NCBI GenBank assembly: GCA_030613785.1
Contig: JAUWLF010000024.1
Coordinates: 1-44,162 of the forward strand
Length of the DNA stretch: 44,162 nt
From: Chloroflexota bacterium
GTDB lineage: Bacteria > Chloroflexota > Anaerolineae > UBA7937 > B3-Chlor
Reading direction: 5' to 3'
Part shown: positions 17,020 through 26,272 of the stretch, one piece after another
How the letters are laid out: every line of letters starts with the position of its first letter
How positions within the stretch are numbered: position 1 is the stretch's first letter
The notes under the pieces: generated by a model
What the model was told of the DNA's origin: nothing
Database searches by the model: none
Seen by the model: the letters and a program-made list of their open reading frames with translations, nothing else
Program-made: the position numbers and the translations under genes

Positions 17020-18939
17020 TCACTCCATGATGCCCCACAGGATCGTGCCCTCCGAGTGCTCCGGGATCGGTATGCCCAGTAGGACGGCCATCGTAGGAGC
17101 TATGTCCACCAGGTTGATGGCGCGCTGCGTCTGCACACCTCGTTTGATCCCAGGACCGCTGAAGATGGTCACCGCACGGAGGGACCCGATGTCCGCCCGT
17201 GAAGCATGGAAGTTGCCATGGTGACTGCCCTTAAGGCGCACCTTGGCGAAGAACACTACGTCGCCCATCATGTCACCGTGCAGTCCCAGCACCTCCGCTT
17301 CTTCTTTTCTCAGGACAACTTCGCAGTACCTCTTGTCTGGGAACGTAGGGCTTCTCGCATCCTCCAGTATGTCGACGACCTGTTCCACCACGTCTCCGTA
17401 TTCGTCCCCAGGCTCCACTATTCCGTGGGGCTCCCTTCCTCTGAGATTCACGTAGACGTAACCATCGTGCACGACGGCGGCCTTGGTTCCCGACCAATCG
17501 ATTCGTCTGATCGTCGGCGGTGCATATCCCCCGGACTCCAGCCGAAGGCTGGGGGCAGGATCCTTGAACGTGAGCAGGCCACGCTCCTCCAGCAATGCGT
17601 TCACATCCAGCCAGGCGCCTCTTCTTGCCGCGTGCCCGTGGTCGGAGGTCACCACCACCAGAGTATCGTCATCTATGTGCTTGAGTATCTCACCCACGTA
17701 GCGGTCGGCGAGCTCGTATGTCTTGCGAATGACTCTCGTGCCCAACTCGTGGAGCTCATGATCGAGATCCAGGCAGTCCAGGAACGAGTGATCCATGTGG
17801 TCTATGCCATGCCACTGCGTGGCCAACAGATCCCACTCCTTATGGGTCATCAGGTACTCGGCTGCCTTGCTCAACCAGTCAACCTGGTACTCCATCTCCT
17901 CCACGAACAGCTTCTCGGACTCCTCGGCGCTGGTCCATCCCCACCAGAGGGGGAAGTTCATGCCTCCCAGTTCCTGGAAGGGACCTACTTGCTCCACTAG
18001 CTCTGCCGCCAACGAATCCGGCCGAGTCCACCCAGTCGTGGGAAAGATCTGGGTCTGAAAGAGCAGAAAATCACTGCCATCCGGCGAAAGGGCAATGAGT
18101 TTGAACCTCAGCCAACCCTCTTGCCGCCCAGTACCAGCAGCGAACTCCCTCTTCACCCAATCGCTCCACTCATCAACCCGGAAGTCCGCCAGAGCCGCTT
18201 CTGCGTTCTTGGAGGCTGCGACAACCACCCTGTCGTAGCCCTCGCTCTGCGTGCCGATGACCAGAGCATGCAAGAGCTGTCGTTCTCCATAGGTAGTTGT
18301 CAGGGGCAGTGTTGTCTCCAAGGCGTCGAGATCGCTGGGTGGTACGTTGCTCCATCCCAGCGCTGGCTGAAGCTCCACCTGAAAGCCCATGGGCATCGTC
18401 CGTGGTGGTGCGGCTGTGACTGTATGGGCGCCTTCTGGTAGGCCCGCCATCCGTCGAGTGCTGTATGCACACCGTGGAGCGATCGCCAGCACGTTCCAGT
18501 CGGGGTCGCTGAACCCCTCCACCTGTATGCCCTTCTCGGTTGTGGGGGGCCATGAGGTCGTGTACTTCAACAGCAGCGGCTTCTTGCCGACTCGCTCCGC
18601 CGCCTGCCAGATCCGCTCGGCCCGACAGTGATAGGAGAAGAAAGCACTCTCTGCCTCGTCCAGCGAGCCGCCGGGCTGGTGGATAGACATGGCCACCACA
18701 CCATGAGTGCCGGCGTGGGCTCCCGTAGCAATGGTGTTCCAGTTGATGGAGGTGCCTGGTGGCAAAGAACTGAACGCCTCCGTGGTCACGCCACTCTCCA
18801 TCAACTGCCTGAGATGTGACAACACCCCTTCCGCAGCGAAGCGTTGCAACAGATCTATGGTCGCTGAGTCCAGCCCTATCAAGACGGCTTTCTTCGCCAC
18901 GCCAGCCACCGACGGGACCCAGCCCTTCACCAGGCTCAT
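17020..18939 (-). CDS. type I phosphodiesterase/nucleotide pyrophosphatase-family hydrolase
   Basis: A 639-residue member of the alkaline phosphatase superfamily. It opens at KKAVLIGLDSATIDL (metal Asp24) and SSLPPGTSINWNTIATGAHAGTHGV, where T63 is the likely nucleophile, as in NPP and AP3770-type enzymes. WHGIDHMDHSF (about 390) and VVVTSDHGHAARRGAW (about 450) provide the remaining metal ligands, and a late HHGNFHASRADIG segment carries another His. It has no signal peptide. Such enzymes cleave phosphodiesters, phosphonate monoesters or pyrophosphates; the substrate here is unknown. AAGGAG precedes the ATG. It lies 48 bp downstream of the Fe-alcohol dehydrogenase and starts a block of two AP-superfamily hydrolases. 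Confidence 0.88.
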   Translation of the reverse strand: MSLVKGWVPSVAGVAKKAVLIGLDSATIDLLQRFAAEGVLSHLRQLMESGVTTEAFSSLPPGTSINWNTIATGAHAGTHGVVAMSIHQPGGSLDEAESAFFSYHCRAERIWQAAERVGKKPLLLKYTTSWPPTTEKGIQVEGFSDPDWNVLAIAPRCAYSTRRMAGLPEGAHTVTAAPPRTMPMGFQVELQPALGWSNVPPSDLDALETTLPLTTTYGERQLLHALVIGTQSEGYDRVVVAASKNAEAALADFRVDEWSDWVKREFAAGTGRQEGWLRFKLIALSPDGSDFLLFQTQIFPTTGWTRPDSLAAELVEQVGPFQELGGMNFPLWWGWTSAEESEKLFVEEMEYQVDWLSKAAEYLMTHKEWDLLATQWHGIDHMDHSFLDCLDLDHELHELGTRVIRKTYELADRYVGEILKHIDDDTLVVVTSDHGHAARRGAWLDVNALLEERGLLTFKDPAPSLRLESGGYAPPTIRRIDWSGTKAAVVHDGYVYVNLRGREPHGIVEPGDEYGDVVEQVVDILEDARSPTFPDKRYCEVVLRKEEAEVLGLHGDMMGDVVFFAKVRLKGSHHGNFHASRADIGSLRAVTIFSGPGIKRGVQTQRAINLVDIAPTMAVLLGIPIPEHSEGTILWGIME

Positions 18940-18987
18940 AGTACACTCCTTGGTACTCGCATTTGGTGGATCAGCACGGCCTTGCAG

Positions 18988-20148
18988 CTAGTAGGCCTGA
19001 CGCAGCACGGACATCAAATCGTCGGGAGTAGGCCGCCGGGGGTTGACCGGAATGTGAGGGCTTTTCATACCGGATTCCACCACCGTCGAGAACCCATCTT
19101 CCTCGACGCCGATATCTCTCAAGCGTGTGGGCAGGCCCAGATCATATATAAGACTGGCAACGGTATCTACCGCCATTTCCGCCGCTTCAAGGGGAGTGAG
19201 CCACTCCGTGATCTCGCCCATTGCCGACGCTATGCGAGCGAACTTGCCGGCAGCACCTATGAGGTTGAACCGCATCGCGTGGGGAAGCAGGATCGCACAA
19301 GCTACGCCATGGGGCACGTCATACATTCCTCCCAGTATGTCCGTTATGGCGTGGATGATGCCCAACCTGCTGTTGGCGAAGGCCATACCTGCCATCGTGC
19401 TGGCCATCAGCATGTCCCCCAAAGCATCCAGATCATTGTTGGCCACGGCGCGCCGCAGGTTCTGACCAATCAACTCCACGGCGCCTAGAGAAAGGGCGTC
19501 GGTGAGAGGAGTCCCTGCCAGGGACAGATAGCTCTCAATGGCGTGGGTAAGGGCATCCAGTCCCGTGGCCGCCGTAATGGGCGAAGGCAGAGTCACCAAC
19601 AATGTAGGATCCAGGATCGCCACCTTGGGACGAATGGCCACGCCGGCAACGATCGTCTTGATGCGTCGCTTCTTGTCGCTGATCACTGCCCCGTGGGTCA
19701 CCTCACTACCAGTCCCGCAGGTCGTAGGGATGGCCAGTAGAGGTGCCGGTAGCTCCGTGAACTTGTTCAGCCCTTCGTAGTCCAGTATTTTGCCACCGTT
19801 GGTCACCAGCACCGCAATAGCCTTGGCTGCGTCTATGGAGCTACCCCCACCGATGGCCACCACGCTGTCGCAACCCGCTTCGCGCAGCTTGGTGTATCCC
19901 GCGTCAACCACCTCTGTCGTAGGATTGGGCTGCACGCCATCATAGACAGCAAACTCCATTCCCTGTCCGGTCAAGGAGTCGGTGATCGGCTGAACGAGAC
20001 CTGCCGCCACAACGCCCTCGTCGGTGACGACAAAGGCCTTCTTGCCGCCCAAGGCGGCAACCTCTTCTCCTGTGACCTTCTCGGCAACGTTGGGCCCAGA
20101 TACTATTCTGGTGTTCATGCCAAACCGAGACACTTTCGCCAGTTCCAT
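18988..20148 (-). CDS. iron-containing (group III) alcohol dehydrogenase
   Basis: A 386-residue Fe-ADH, the normal length. It has GGGSSIDAAKA (100-110) for NAD(P), TTCGTGSEVT (142-151) and the metal ligands D198, H202, H266 and H280, which align with D196/H200/H263/H277 of E. coli FucO. The residue aligned with FucO H267, normally His in HAxAH, is Asp270 here (HAITD), an unusual change next to the metal. The family interconverts alcohols and aldehydes. In this locus it could supply or remove the aldehyde used by the AOR. GGGAGG lies upstream of the ATG. The 149-bp gap before it (20149-20297) holds no gene or convincing promoter. Confidence 0.92.
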   Translation of the reverse strand: MELAKVSRFGMNTRIVSGPNVAEKVTGEEVAALGGKKAFVVTDEGVVAAGLVQPITDSLTGQGMEFAVYDGVQPNPTTEVVDAGYTKLREAGCDSVVAIGGGSSIDAAKAIAVLVTNGGKILDYEGLNKFTELPAPLLAIPTTCGTGSEVTHGAVISDKKRRIKTIVAGVAIRPKVAILDPTLLVTLPSPITAATGLDALTHAIESYLSLAGTPLTDALSLGAVELIGQNLRRAVANNDLDALGDMLMASTMAGMAFANSRLGIIHAITDILGGMYDVPHGVACAILLPHAMRFNLIGAAGKFARIASAMGEITEWLTPLEAAEMAVDTVASLIYDLGLPTRLRDIGVEEDGFSTVVESGMKSPHIPVNPRRPTPDDLMSVLRQAY

Positions 20149-20297
20149 GCGTCATCCTCCCAACAAGTATATGTGTGCTCCGAACCCAGTTGGACGTCCC
20201 CATTGCTGGATTTCGGGTCTAACATCGGTCGAACGATCTATCAGCACTTGTACATGTTCAGGGTGAGATTGTTGTGCCGGTCAGCAGACAGATCAGA

Positions 20298-20732
20298 TCA
20301 CGCCTCTCGATCCGGTCGATAGTGCAATTCCAGCGTAATCCCATCGGGATCCAGGAAGTAGACTGCTGCGCCGCCAGTTGGCCCCCACTGGGGAGGTGAG
20401 ACGAACTCAACCCCCTGGCTCAGGAGGTATTCATAGTCCTGTTGTATGTCCTTGCTCCAGAAGGAGATGTGTCCCTTGCCAGGGTCGCAGTTCCTAGCCT
20501 CCACACGAGTCCCTTGTCCGGTGAGATATTGCACCAGTTCAAGAGTATGACCACCGACGTCCAGGAACACAGTCCTGACCCGCGCCCCCGGCACGCCAAC
20601 CATGGTCTCAATGTACTCCCCTGCTCGCTCTACGTCATCCATGACAGTGAACCCCAGAGTATCTCGATAGAGAGCCAGTGACCTTTCCATGTCACTGACG
20701 ACGAAACCGGTATGTCCTATAGCAAGCTCCAT
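20298..20732 (-). CDS. VOC-family protein (glyoxalase / extradiol dioxygenase / epimerase fold)
   Basis: A 144-residue vicinal-oxygen-chelate protein of two beta-alpha-beta-beta-beta modules: module 1 with IGHTGFVVSDMERSLALYRDTLGF and GGHTLELVQY, module 2 with KGHISFWSKDI and YFLDPDGITLELHYRP. His7, Glu in LELV, His in GHIS and the terminal Glu give a complete 2-His/2-Glu metal site. Relatives include glyoxalase I, methylmalonyl-CoA epimerase and ring-cleavage dioxygenases; an epimerase or isomerase role fits an anaerobic pathway better than a dioxygenase. Its ATG overlaps the preceding UbiD stop (TAATG), so expression is coupled to UbiD 2. Confidence 0.9.
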   Translation of the reverse strand: MELAIGHTGFVVSDMERSLALYRDTLGFTVMDDVERAGEYIETMVGVPGARVRTVFLDVGGHTLELVQYLTGQGTRVEARNCDPGKGHISFWSKDIQQDYEYLLSQGVEFVSPPQWGPTGGAAVYFLDPDGITLELHYRPDREA

Positions 20733-22132
20733 TAGTCGCTCCTCTCCAAGAGATCTACCTTAGCTACCTCTTCAGGCGGGACACTCAGCCTGGGGGGATA
20801 CTCACCCTCTAGAGATCTTGTGGCATCTACGATCAAGGCATCATGGACTCCCGAATCGTACATAGAAGGGTCCAGAGTGGATCCTTTCAGACCACGTACG
20901 ATCTCCACATCACGCGACGCCTGAACACGCGTGGCGATGGCCTCCAGGACTTCCTGGTCGCTGAACACGTTCACATCGTCGTCCACAACCACCACCAGTT
21001 TCGGGTATCCTAAGCCCAAGGCCGCGTATGCTGCCGTCTTGGGCTCGCCATCATGGGTCTTCTTGATCGAAACGTAGAAGTGAAATCCGGAACGGCCCGA
21101 CACGGGAGCGTGCACGGCCGATACGGAGGGCACAGCATCCCTGACCCTGCGCAGCACATCGGCCTCCCAGCTTAGGCCCTGCAAGTTGCTCAGATCTCGG
21201 TGCCCCACGAAGTTGGTGACCAAGAAGGGATCACGCCTGTGAGTAATGGCTCTGACGCTCACCACGGGCCTGCGGCGCGCGGGCCCCAGATAGCCGGTCC
21301 ATTCCCCGAAGGGGCCTTCCAGTTCCCGCACATTGGGGAGTATCTCCCCTTCCACCACGATCTCGGCGTCCGCAGGCACCAGGAAATCACTGCCCCAGGT
21401 CTCTGAGGCCACCATCCTGAACGATAGGCCCGCCAGGGATCCAGCTATCTCTAGCTCACTCACACCCTTGGGCACCCTCGTCGCGGCGGCCAAAGAGAGA
21501 GTGGGGTGGTGGCCCAAGACGGCGACGACTGGACACGCCAGGCCCCTACTCTCGCACTTGAGGTAGTTATCATACGTGTGAAAGGGCGCCATGTACATGC
21601 CTGTCTCCCTTGCCCCTCTCACCATCATGCGGTGAAAGGCCACGTTGTAGCCCCCGCCGTCGGGGTCCCGGCTGATGACAGGTTGAGTAAGATATGGTCC
21701 TCCGTCCCCCTCATGGTGAGTCACTATCGGCAGCTGACGGAGATCCGCATCCGACCCTCGTCTCACTACCTCCTTGACAGGCGCCTTCTCACGAGGGATG
21801 ACTTCCACAGGTCTGGGGTTCTTGATCCTCTCTGCGAATTCGAAAACAAGCGCAGCCTCGCTGGCCTCGAGAGGTAGACCCAAAGCGACGGCGCAGAAGC
21901 GTCGGTCAGCAAACATGTTGCTGACGACCTTCCGGCCAGCATCGCCCGTCAGACTCTCCACGTTCTCGAACACCGCAAGAGGAAACCTCCCCATGTCCTC
22001 GAGACGCTGCAAGACTGCTGTCACGCCGAACTTCGGGCTCACTTGCCTCTCGATCCGCATCAACTGGCCTGGCAGAGACCGCTCTACCTCGGCCAAGAAC
22101 GCTCGCAGATCTGGCGGGGATCTCTCTGTCAT
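20732..22132 (-). CDS. UbiD-family decarboxylase 2 (prenylated-FMN dependent)
   Basis: A 466-residue UbiD-family decarboxylase. N163 and R168 (YNVAFHR) and E272-E277 (EGPFGE) match the prenylated-FMN and catalytic residues of Fdc1; LPNVRELEGPFGEWTGYLG is very close to the same place in UbiD 1, but the flanking sequence has diverged. The segment before it reads as an ordinary UbiD N-terminal domain. Its stop overlaps the VOC start by one base, and it lies 18 bp after the PEP-hydrolase-like gene with only a weak ribosome site, consistent with coupled translation. It is expected to act on an aryl or enoic acid. Confidence 0.93.
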   Translation of the reverse strand: MTERSPPDLRAFLAEVERSLPGQLMRIERQVSPKFGVTAVLQRLEDMGRFPLAVFENVESLTGDAGRKVVSNMFADRRFCAVALGLPLEASEAALVFEFAERIKNPRPVEVIPREKAPVKEVVRRGSDADLRQLPIVTHHEGDGGPYLTQPVISRDPDGGGYNVAFHRMMVRGARETGMYMAPFHTYDNYLKCESRGLACPVVAVLGHHPTLSLAAATRVPKGVSELEIAGSLAGLSFRMVASETWGSDFLVPADAEIVVEGEILPNVRELEGPFGEWTGYLGPARRRPVVSVRAITHRRDPFLVTNFVGHRDLSNLQGLSWEADVLRRVRDAVPSVSAVHAPVSGRSGFHFYVSIKKTHDGEPKTAAYAALGLGYPKLVVVVDDDVNVFSDQEVLEAIATRVQASRDVEIVRGLKGSTLDPSMYDSGVHDALIVDATRSLEGEYPPRLSVPPEEVAKVDLLERSD

Positions 22133-22150
22133 GGTCGCTAGTTCGCTGCT

Positions 22151-22978
22151 CTAGACCTTCTTCATGGGAACGTTCTTGAACGCCTCGACGACTTCCCTGA
22201 CCGCCTTCTCCACCGGGATGCGCTCGATACTTGAGGCACCCACGAAACCAGCTGCATCGGTGTGGGCATAGAGATACTCCATGTCCTCAGGTGTCCCGAA
22301 GGGGCCGCCGTGGGCCAGGCAGATTACTTCTGGGTTGGCGGCCAGACTGGCCTCGATGACCCCCTGCACCTGAACGGCCGCTGCCTCCATCGTGCCGTCG
22401 TAGTCGTACCCTACCAGCCCACCTCTTGTCGGCCCAGCATGGGCCATCACCACATGCGCTCCGGCCTCCACCATTACGGCGGCGTCCTCCGCGTGATGTG
22501 CGTAGACGACGCTGAGAATGCCTCTCTCCCGGGCCAAACGGGCCAGCTCCACCTCTCGCTCGAAGCCCATTCCGACCAGGTCGCGCAGCTTCCGGTAATC
22601 GTCGTACATGGTGACCGTAGGGAAAGGAATGATTCCATGGAAGCCGGCTTCGATGAATAAGTCCAGCAGCCGGTCATGGTCCATGCGAAAGGGATCGTTG
22701 GCCTCGCACCCCGCGATCACCGGTGTGTTTTTCGCGGCCCAGAGAATCTCGGGCGCCATCTCCAGGGTTAGGCCATTGTTATCGCCCATGCGGCTGGTGG
22801 GTAGACCCTTCAGCCGTGATACTCCCGTGCTGTAAACTAGTATCAGATCTGCTCCCCCCAGCTCTGCACACTTGGCGATGATGCCCGCGCTGCAGCCAGC
22901 CCCAAGTATGGGTTTGCCCTCAGCGATGGTCTTCCTCAGCCTCTCTAGTATCTCCTCTGGAGTGAAAGTGGTGCTCAT
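22151..22978 (-). CDS. phosphoenolpyruvate hydrolase-like TIM-barrel protein (Tm-1 C-terminal domain homologue)
   Basis: A 275-residue protein matching the PEP-hydrolase-like family: PILGAGCSAGIIAKCAELGGADLILVYSTG (about 24-53), MGDNNG (64-69), IPFPTVTMYDD and VVMAHAGPTRGGLVGYD. In plants and fungi this domain is the C-terminal half of Tm-1-type proteins, fused to a UPF0261 domain; here that half is the next gene upstream (23017-24237), 38 bp away. The bacterial pair recurs in catabolic clusters, but to my knowledge the reaction is not established; C-C bond lyase or hydrolase chemistry is likely from the fold. AGGAGG precedes the ATG. Confidence 0.85.
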   Translation of the reverse strand: MSTTFTPEEILERLRKTIAEGKPILGAGCSAGIIAKCAELGGADLILVYSTGVSRLKGLPTSRMGDNNGLTLEMAPEILWAAKNTPVIAGCEANDPFRMDHDRLLDLFIEAGFHGIIPFPTVTMYDDYRKLRDLVGMGFEREVELARLARERGILSVVYAHHAEDAAVMVEAGAHVVMAHAGPTRGGLVGYDYDGTMEAAAVQVQGVIEASLAANPEVICLAHGGPFGTPEDMEYLYAHTDAAGFVGASSIERIPVEKAVREVVEAFKNVPMKKV

Positions 22979-23016
22979 CGGAACCTCCTAGGATAGATGG
23001 GTGTTCGTTGCCCGCT

Positions 23017-24237
23017 CTACTTCATCATGTCCAGAAACAGATCCACTGCCTGATCGGCAAACTTGTCATCATTGATATGCGCGTCGACCAAGACGACCTG
23101 CACGTTCGCCGCAACGACTCTCCTCAACGTCTCTATGAAGGCTTGATCGGCCTCCGGGTCATAGAAGAGTTCGCCCTCCTGGTCGTAGGCCGAGAAGCCC
23201 CGCGTGGGGATTACTACGACCACAGGACCCTTCGCCCGGTTCAATTTCTCCGCCATGACCCGCGCCAGCTCCGCATTGTCCTCCGCGGTGGTGCGCATCA
23301 CCGTAAGTGCCGGCGTGTGGTCATACAACAAACGATCCTTGAACTGCGCCGGAACCGCCGCTCGCCCAGGGAAGGCCACCATATCCAGTCCTCCGGGGCC
23401 AACGACTTGGGGCAGCGCCATTCTGCCTGCAGTCTCCAACCTATCGGGACCCGAGATGAACGTACTCCCCAGCAGTTCAGACATCAACTCCGTCGTGGTC
23501 AGGTCCATTACCCCCGAGATCACTCTCTCAGCTATTAGCTCCTCCATGGCCTTTCCCCCAATCCCTGTGGTGTGAAAGACCATCACTTCATATCCCGCTG
23601 CCTCCAGCCTCGACTTGCATTTCATGGCCGCCGGGGTGGTTATGCCCAGAGCCGTGACGCTGGCAACCGGTCTATCCTTCGGCGGTTCTTCGACTTCCGT
23701 CTCCACCATACCCACGATGGCCCCCACCGCATTGGCGAGCATGCGTGAGTTGACGCGGTTCAGGCCGACGATATCGGTGATGGAAGGGAACATCAAGATG
23801 TCTTTCGAACCCATGTAGCGGCGTGTGTCCCCCGACGCGGCGGTGCATACAGCCACCTTGGGCACTCCCAGGGGCAGTTCCCGCATGGCCGCCGTGGCAA
23901 TCGCTGTGCCCTTGCCCCCACCGAGAGACATGACCCCGTCCACCCGATCCTCAGCGAACAGACTGCTCAGGATCTCCGCTGCGCCCGCCATCATGGTTTG
24001 TACAGCAGTCGCCGTGTCCCTCTGCGCTACCAACTCCGCCAGATCCTTGCCTCCCGCCTGGGCGACCGTCTCACTGGAGATGTCCGGTGTGAACAGAGGT
24101 TGGCCAAGGACACCAGCGTCAACCACCAATGTCCGATGGCCTCTCTCTTCAATCAGATCCTTTACGTACTTGACTTCCTGGCCCTTCGTGTCCAGGGTGC
24201 CGATAAGTACAATCGTCTTCGGTTCGCGCGATGCCAT
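23017..24237 (-). CDS. Tm-1-like ATP-binding domain protein (UPF0261)
   Basis: A 406-residue UPF0261/Tm-1-like protein. The opening TIVLIGTLDTKGQEVKYVKDLIEERGH is diagnostic; MSLGGGKGTAIATAAMRELPLGVPKVAVCTAASGDTRRYMG (about 105-145) and FHTTGIGGKAMEELI are the nucleotide-binding region by analogy with the tomato Tm-1 N-terminal domain. Starts at GTG 24240 or ATG 24237 are both possible; AAGGG is better placed for the ATG. It lies 24 bp after ene-reductase 2 and 38 bp before its PEP-hydrolase-like partner. The two probably form a complex equal to the fused eukaryotic protein. Cellular function in bacteria is unknown. Confidence 0.87.
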   Translation of the reverse strand: MASREPKTIVLIGTLDTKGQEVKYVKDLIEERGHRTLVVDAGVLGQPLFTPDISSETVAQAGGKDLAELVAQRDTATAVQTMMAGAAEILSSLFAEDRVDGVMSLGGGKGTAIATAAMRELPLGVPKVAVCTAASGDTRRYMGSKDILMFPSITDIVGLNRVNSRMLANAVGAIVGMVETEVEEPPKDRPVASVTALGITTPAAMKCKSRLEAAGYEVMVFHTTGIGGKAMEELIAERVISGVMDLTTTELMSELLGSTFISGPDRLETAGRMALPQVVGPGGLDMVAFPGRAAVPAQFKDRLLYDHTPALTVMRTTAEDNAELARVMAEKLNRAKGPVVVVIPTRGFSAYDQEGELFYDPEADQAFIETLRRVVAANVQVVLVDAHINDDKFADQAVDLFLDMMK

Positions 24238-24264
24238 CACATGCCCTTGACTGAAACTGTGACC

Positions 24265-26190
24265 TTAGAGCAGACGACCGACTCGGTCGCCCTCATGCAC
24301 AGCCTCATAGATGGTTCGTGGCTCGACGCAATCCCCAATGGCGTAGACTGGGACGTCTATGTCCCGCAGATCCTTCACCAGGGTATCACTGGATCGAGCC
24401 CCTAGCGCCAACACCACCGTGTCCGTCGGGATCAGCTCCACCTGCCAGTCCCGGTCGACTACCTCCACGCCCTCCTCGGTTACGGCCTGGATCTTTCTAT
24501 TGGTGAGTATGCATGTTCCGGCCAACTGCAACTGCTCTAGGAAGTACATCTTCTCACTCAGTTCCAGGTCCGCTCCGATTTCGTCTGTCATCTCCACTAG
24601 AGTCACGCTCGTGCCCCGTTGCGACAGTTGATAGGCTATCTCCACGCCCAGCCGCCCGCCGCCTGCGACGACGGCCGCCTTTCCCACCTTTGCCTCGCCG
24701 GCCAGCACCGCCTCCGCGGTCACTACCTCCTTCCTCTCCGCGCCAGCAATGGTCGGATTGAGTGGGTTTGCACCCGTGGCCACGACCACCGCGTCGGGCT
24801 TCAGGTGTTCCACCAGATCTCTGGTGACCTCTTTGCCCAATTCCACCCTTACGCCCACCTTGTCCAGTTGCCGCACCAGGTACTTGACGTAACCGTCGAT
24901 CTCCTTCTTGAAGGAAGGTGCTGAGGCCAAGAGCAGTTGTCCTCCTAGCTCTGGGCCCTTCTCGCAGAGGGTCACCTCGTGTCCGCGCAGGGTCGCCACT
25001 CGCGCTGCCTCCATCCCCGCCGGGCCGCCGCCAGCGATAAGGATCTTCTTGCTCTCCTCAGCGGGCTTGAGTTGATACTCTCTCTCCTTGCCGACCTTCG
25101 GGTTCACACTGCAACCTACGCGCCAGTGGCGCATCAGTCTGGTGATGCACTCATTGCAGGCGATGCAAGGTCGAATGTCCTCTGAGGCCCCTCGGGCGGC
25201 CTTCTCAACGAAGAAAGGGTCGGCGAGCAGTTGTCTCCCCAAAGCTACGAAGTCTGCCTTGCCCGCGTGAAGGATCTCCTCAGCCAGTATGGGATCATTG
25301 ATCCGCCCCACAACGATCACGGGGATATCCACCACCTCCTTGATCCCCTCGGCCAAATAGACGTTACATCCCCGCGGCATCGCCATGGTGGGGAAAATCC
25401 AGTATCTCGACGCCTGAAGACCAGCCGACACGTCAATGGCATCGACTCCCGCTTCCTCAAGTCTCCGGGCGATGCGTTTGCCTTCCTCTAGGTCCACACC
25501 GCCCGGCACGTGCTCATCGACACTGAAGCGATAGATGATGGGAAAGTCTGGCCCAACCTCCTCCCGCACTCGTGCCACTATTTCCAGTGGAAAGCGCATA
25601 CGGTTCTCAAGACCGCCACCGTACATGTCGGTGCGCGCGTTCATGACAGGCGACATGAACTGAGTAGGCAGGTAGCCATGAGCGCCATGGATTTCCACGG
25701 CGTCAAACCCTGCCGCCTTGGTCCGGCGGCCAGCATCGGCGAACTTCTCCACGATCTCTTTGATCTCGGGGATGGTCAGCTCACGCGCAGTAGTGCCCCG
25801 ATACGAGGTCAACACGGAGGACGTCACAGGCTGCAAGCCCTCGGTCGCCGAAGTCGTCGTTTGCCGGCCCACGTGCTGCAACTGCGTGGCCAGTTTGGCT
25901 CCATAGGGGTGAACTGCTTCCGCCAGATCGTTGAAACCGTGAATGAAACTGTCGCTATCCAGGCGCACGGGGAAATCGCCCGCTTTGCCCAAAGGCCAAT
26001 CAACACAGGTATTCTCGATGATGATCAGTCCCGTGCCACCCTTGGCTCGCTCGACATAGAAATCGATGAATCGCTGCGTCACGGCACCCGACTCGTCATT
26101 CAGCCGGCTGGCCATGGGCGCCATGACCGTGCGGTTCTTGACTTCCATCCCGCCGATTCTCCCAGATTCAAATAGCTTCCCAAGCTCCAT
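24265..26190 (-). CDS. [4Fe-4S] flavin ene-reductase 2 (old yellow enzyme / 2,4-dienoyl-CoA reductase type)
   Basis: A 641-residue paralogue of the enzyme at 4856-6781, with identical length and layout: OYE barrel, C-x2-C-x2-C-x11-C cluster (PCIACNECITRLMRHWRVGC), then FAD and NAD(P)H domains (IAGGGPAG, VVAGGGRLGVEIA). QLQHVGRQT and IHGAHGYL in the barrel mark the flavin and substrate face. An ATG at 26190 with GGAGGG upstream is chosen over the ATG seven codons earlier. The N-terminal 100 residues share roughly 60% identity with reductase 1, so the duplication is old and the two copies probably serve different steps or substrates, each operon carrying one. Sequence relatives include flavonoid/daidzein and bile-acid reductases as well as FadH. 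Confidence 0.92.
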   Translation of the reverse strand: MELGKLFESGRIGGMEVKNRTVMAPMASRLNDESGAVTQRFIDFYVERAKGGTGLIIIENTCVDWPLGKAGDFPVRLDSDSFIHGFNDLAEAVHPYGAKLATQLQHVGRQTTTSATEGLQPVTSSVLTSYRGTTARELTIPEIKEIVEKFADAGRRTKAAGFDAVEIHGAHGYLPTQFMSPVMNARTDMYGGGLENRMRFPLEIVARVREEVGPDFPIIYRFSVDEHVPGGVDLEEGKRIARRLEEAGVDAIDVSAGLQASRYWIFPTMAMPRGCNVYLAEGIKEVVDIPVIVVGRINDPILAEEILHAGKADFVALGRQLLADPFFVEKAARGASEDIRPCIACNECITRLMRHWRVGCSVNPKVGKEREYQLKPAEESKKILIAGGGPAGMEAARVATLRGHEVTLCEKGPELGGQLLLASAPSFKKEIDGYVKYLVRQLDKVGVRVELGKEVTRDLVEHLKPDAVVVATGANPLNPTIAGAERKEVVTAEAVLAGEAKVGKAAVVAGGGRLGVEIAYQLSQRGTSVTLVEMTDEIGADLELSEKMYFLEQLQLAGTCILTNRKIQAVTEEGVEVVDRDWQVELIPTDTVVLALGARSSDTLVKDLRDIDVPVYAIGDCVEPRTIYEAVHEGDRVGRLL

Positions 26191-26272
26191 GAACCCTCCT
26201 TCGAGTTTCACTCAGAGTATCTACGGCCTGTCGCGCGCCGCCGGTCTGATCTTCGGTGACACCTACTGTGTC

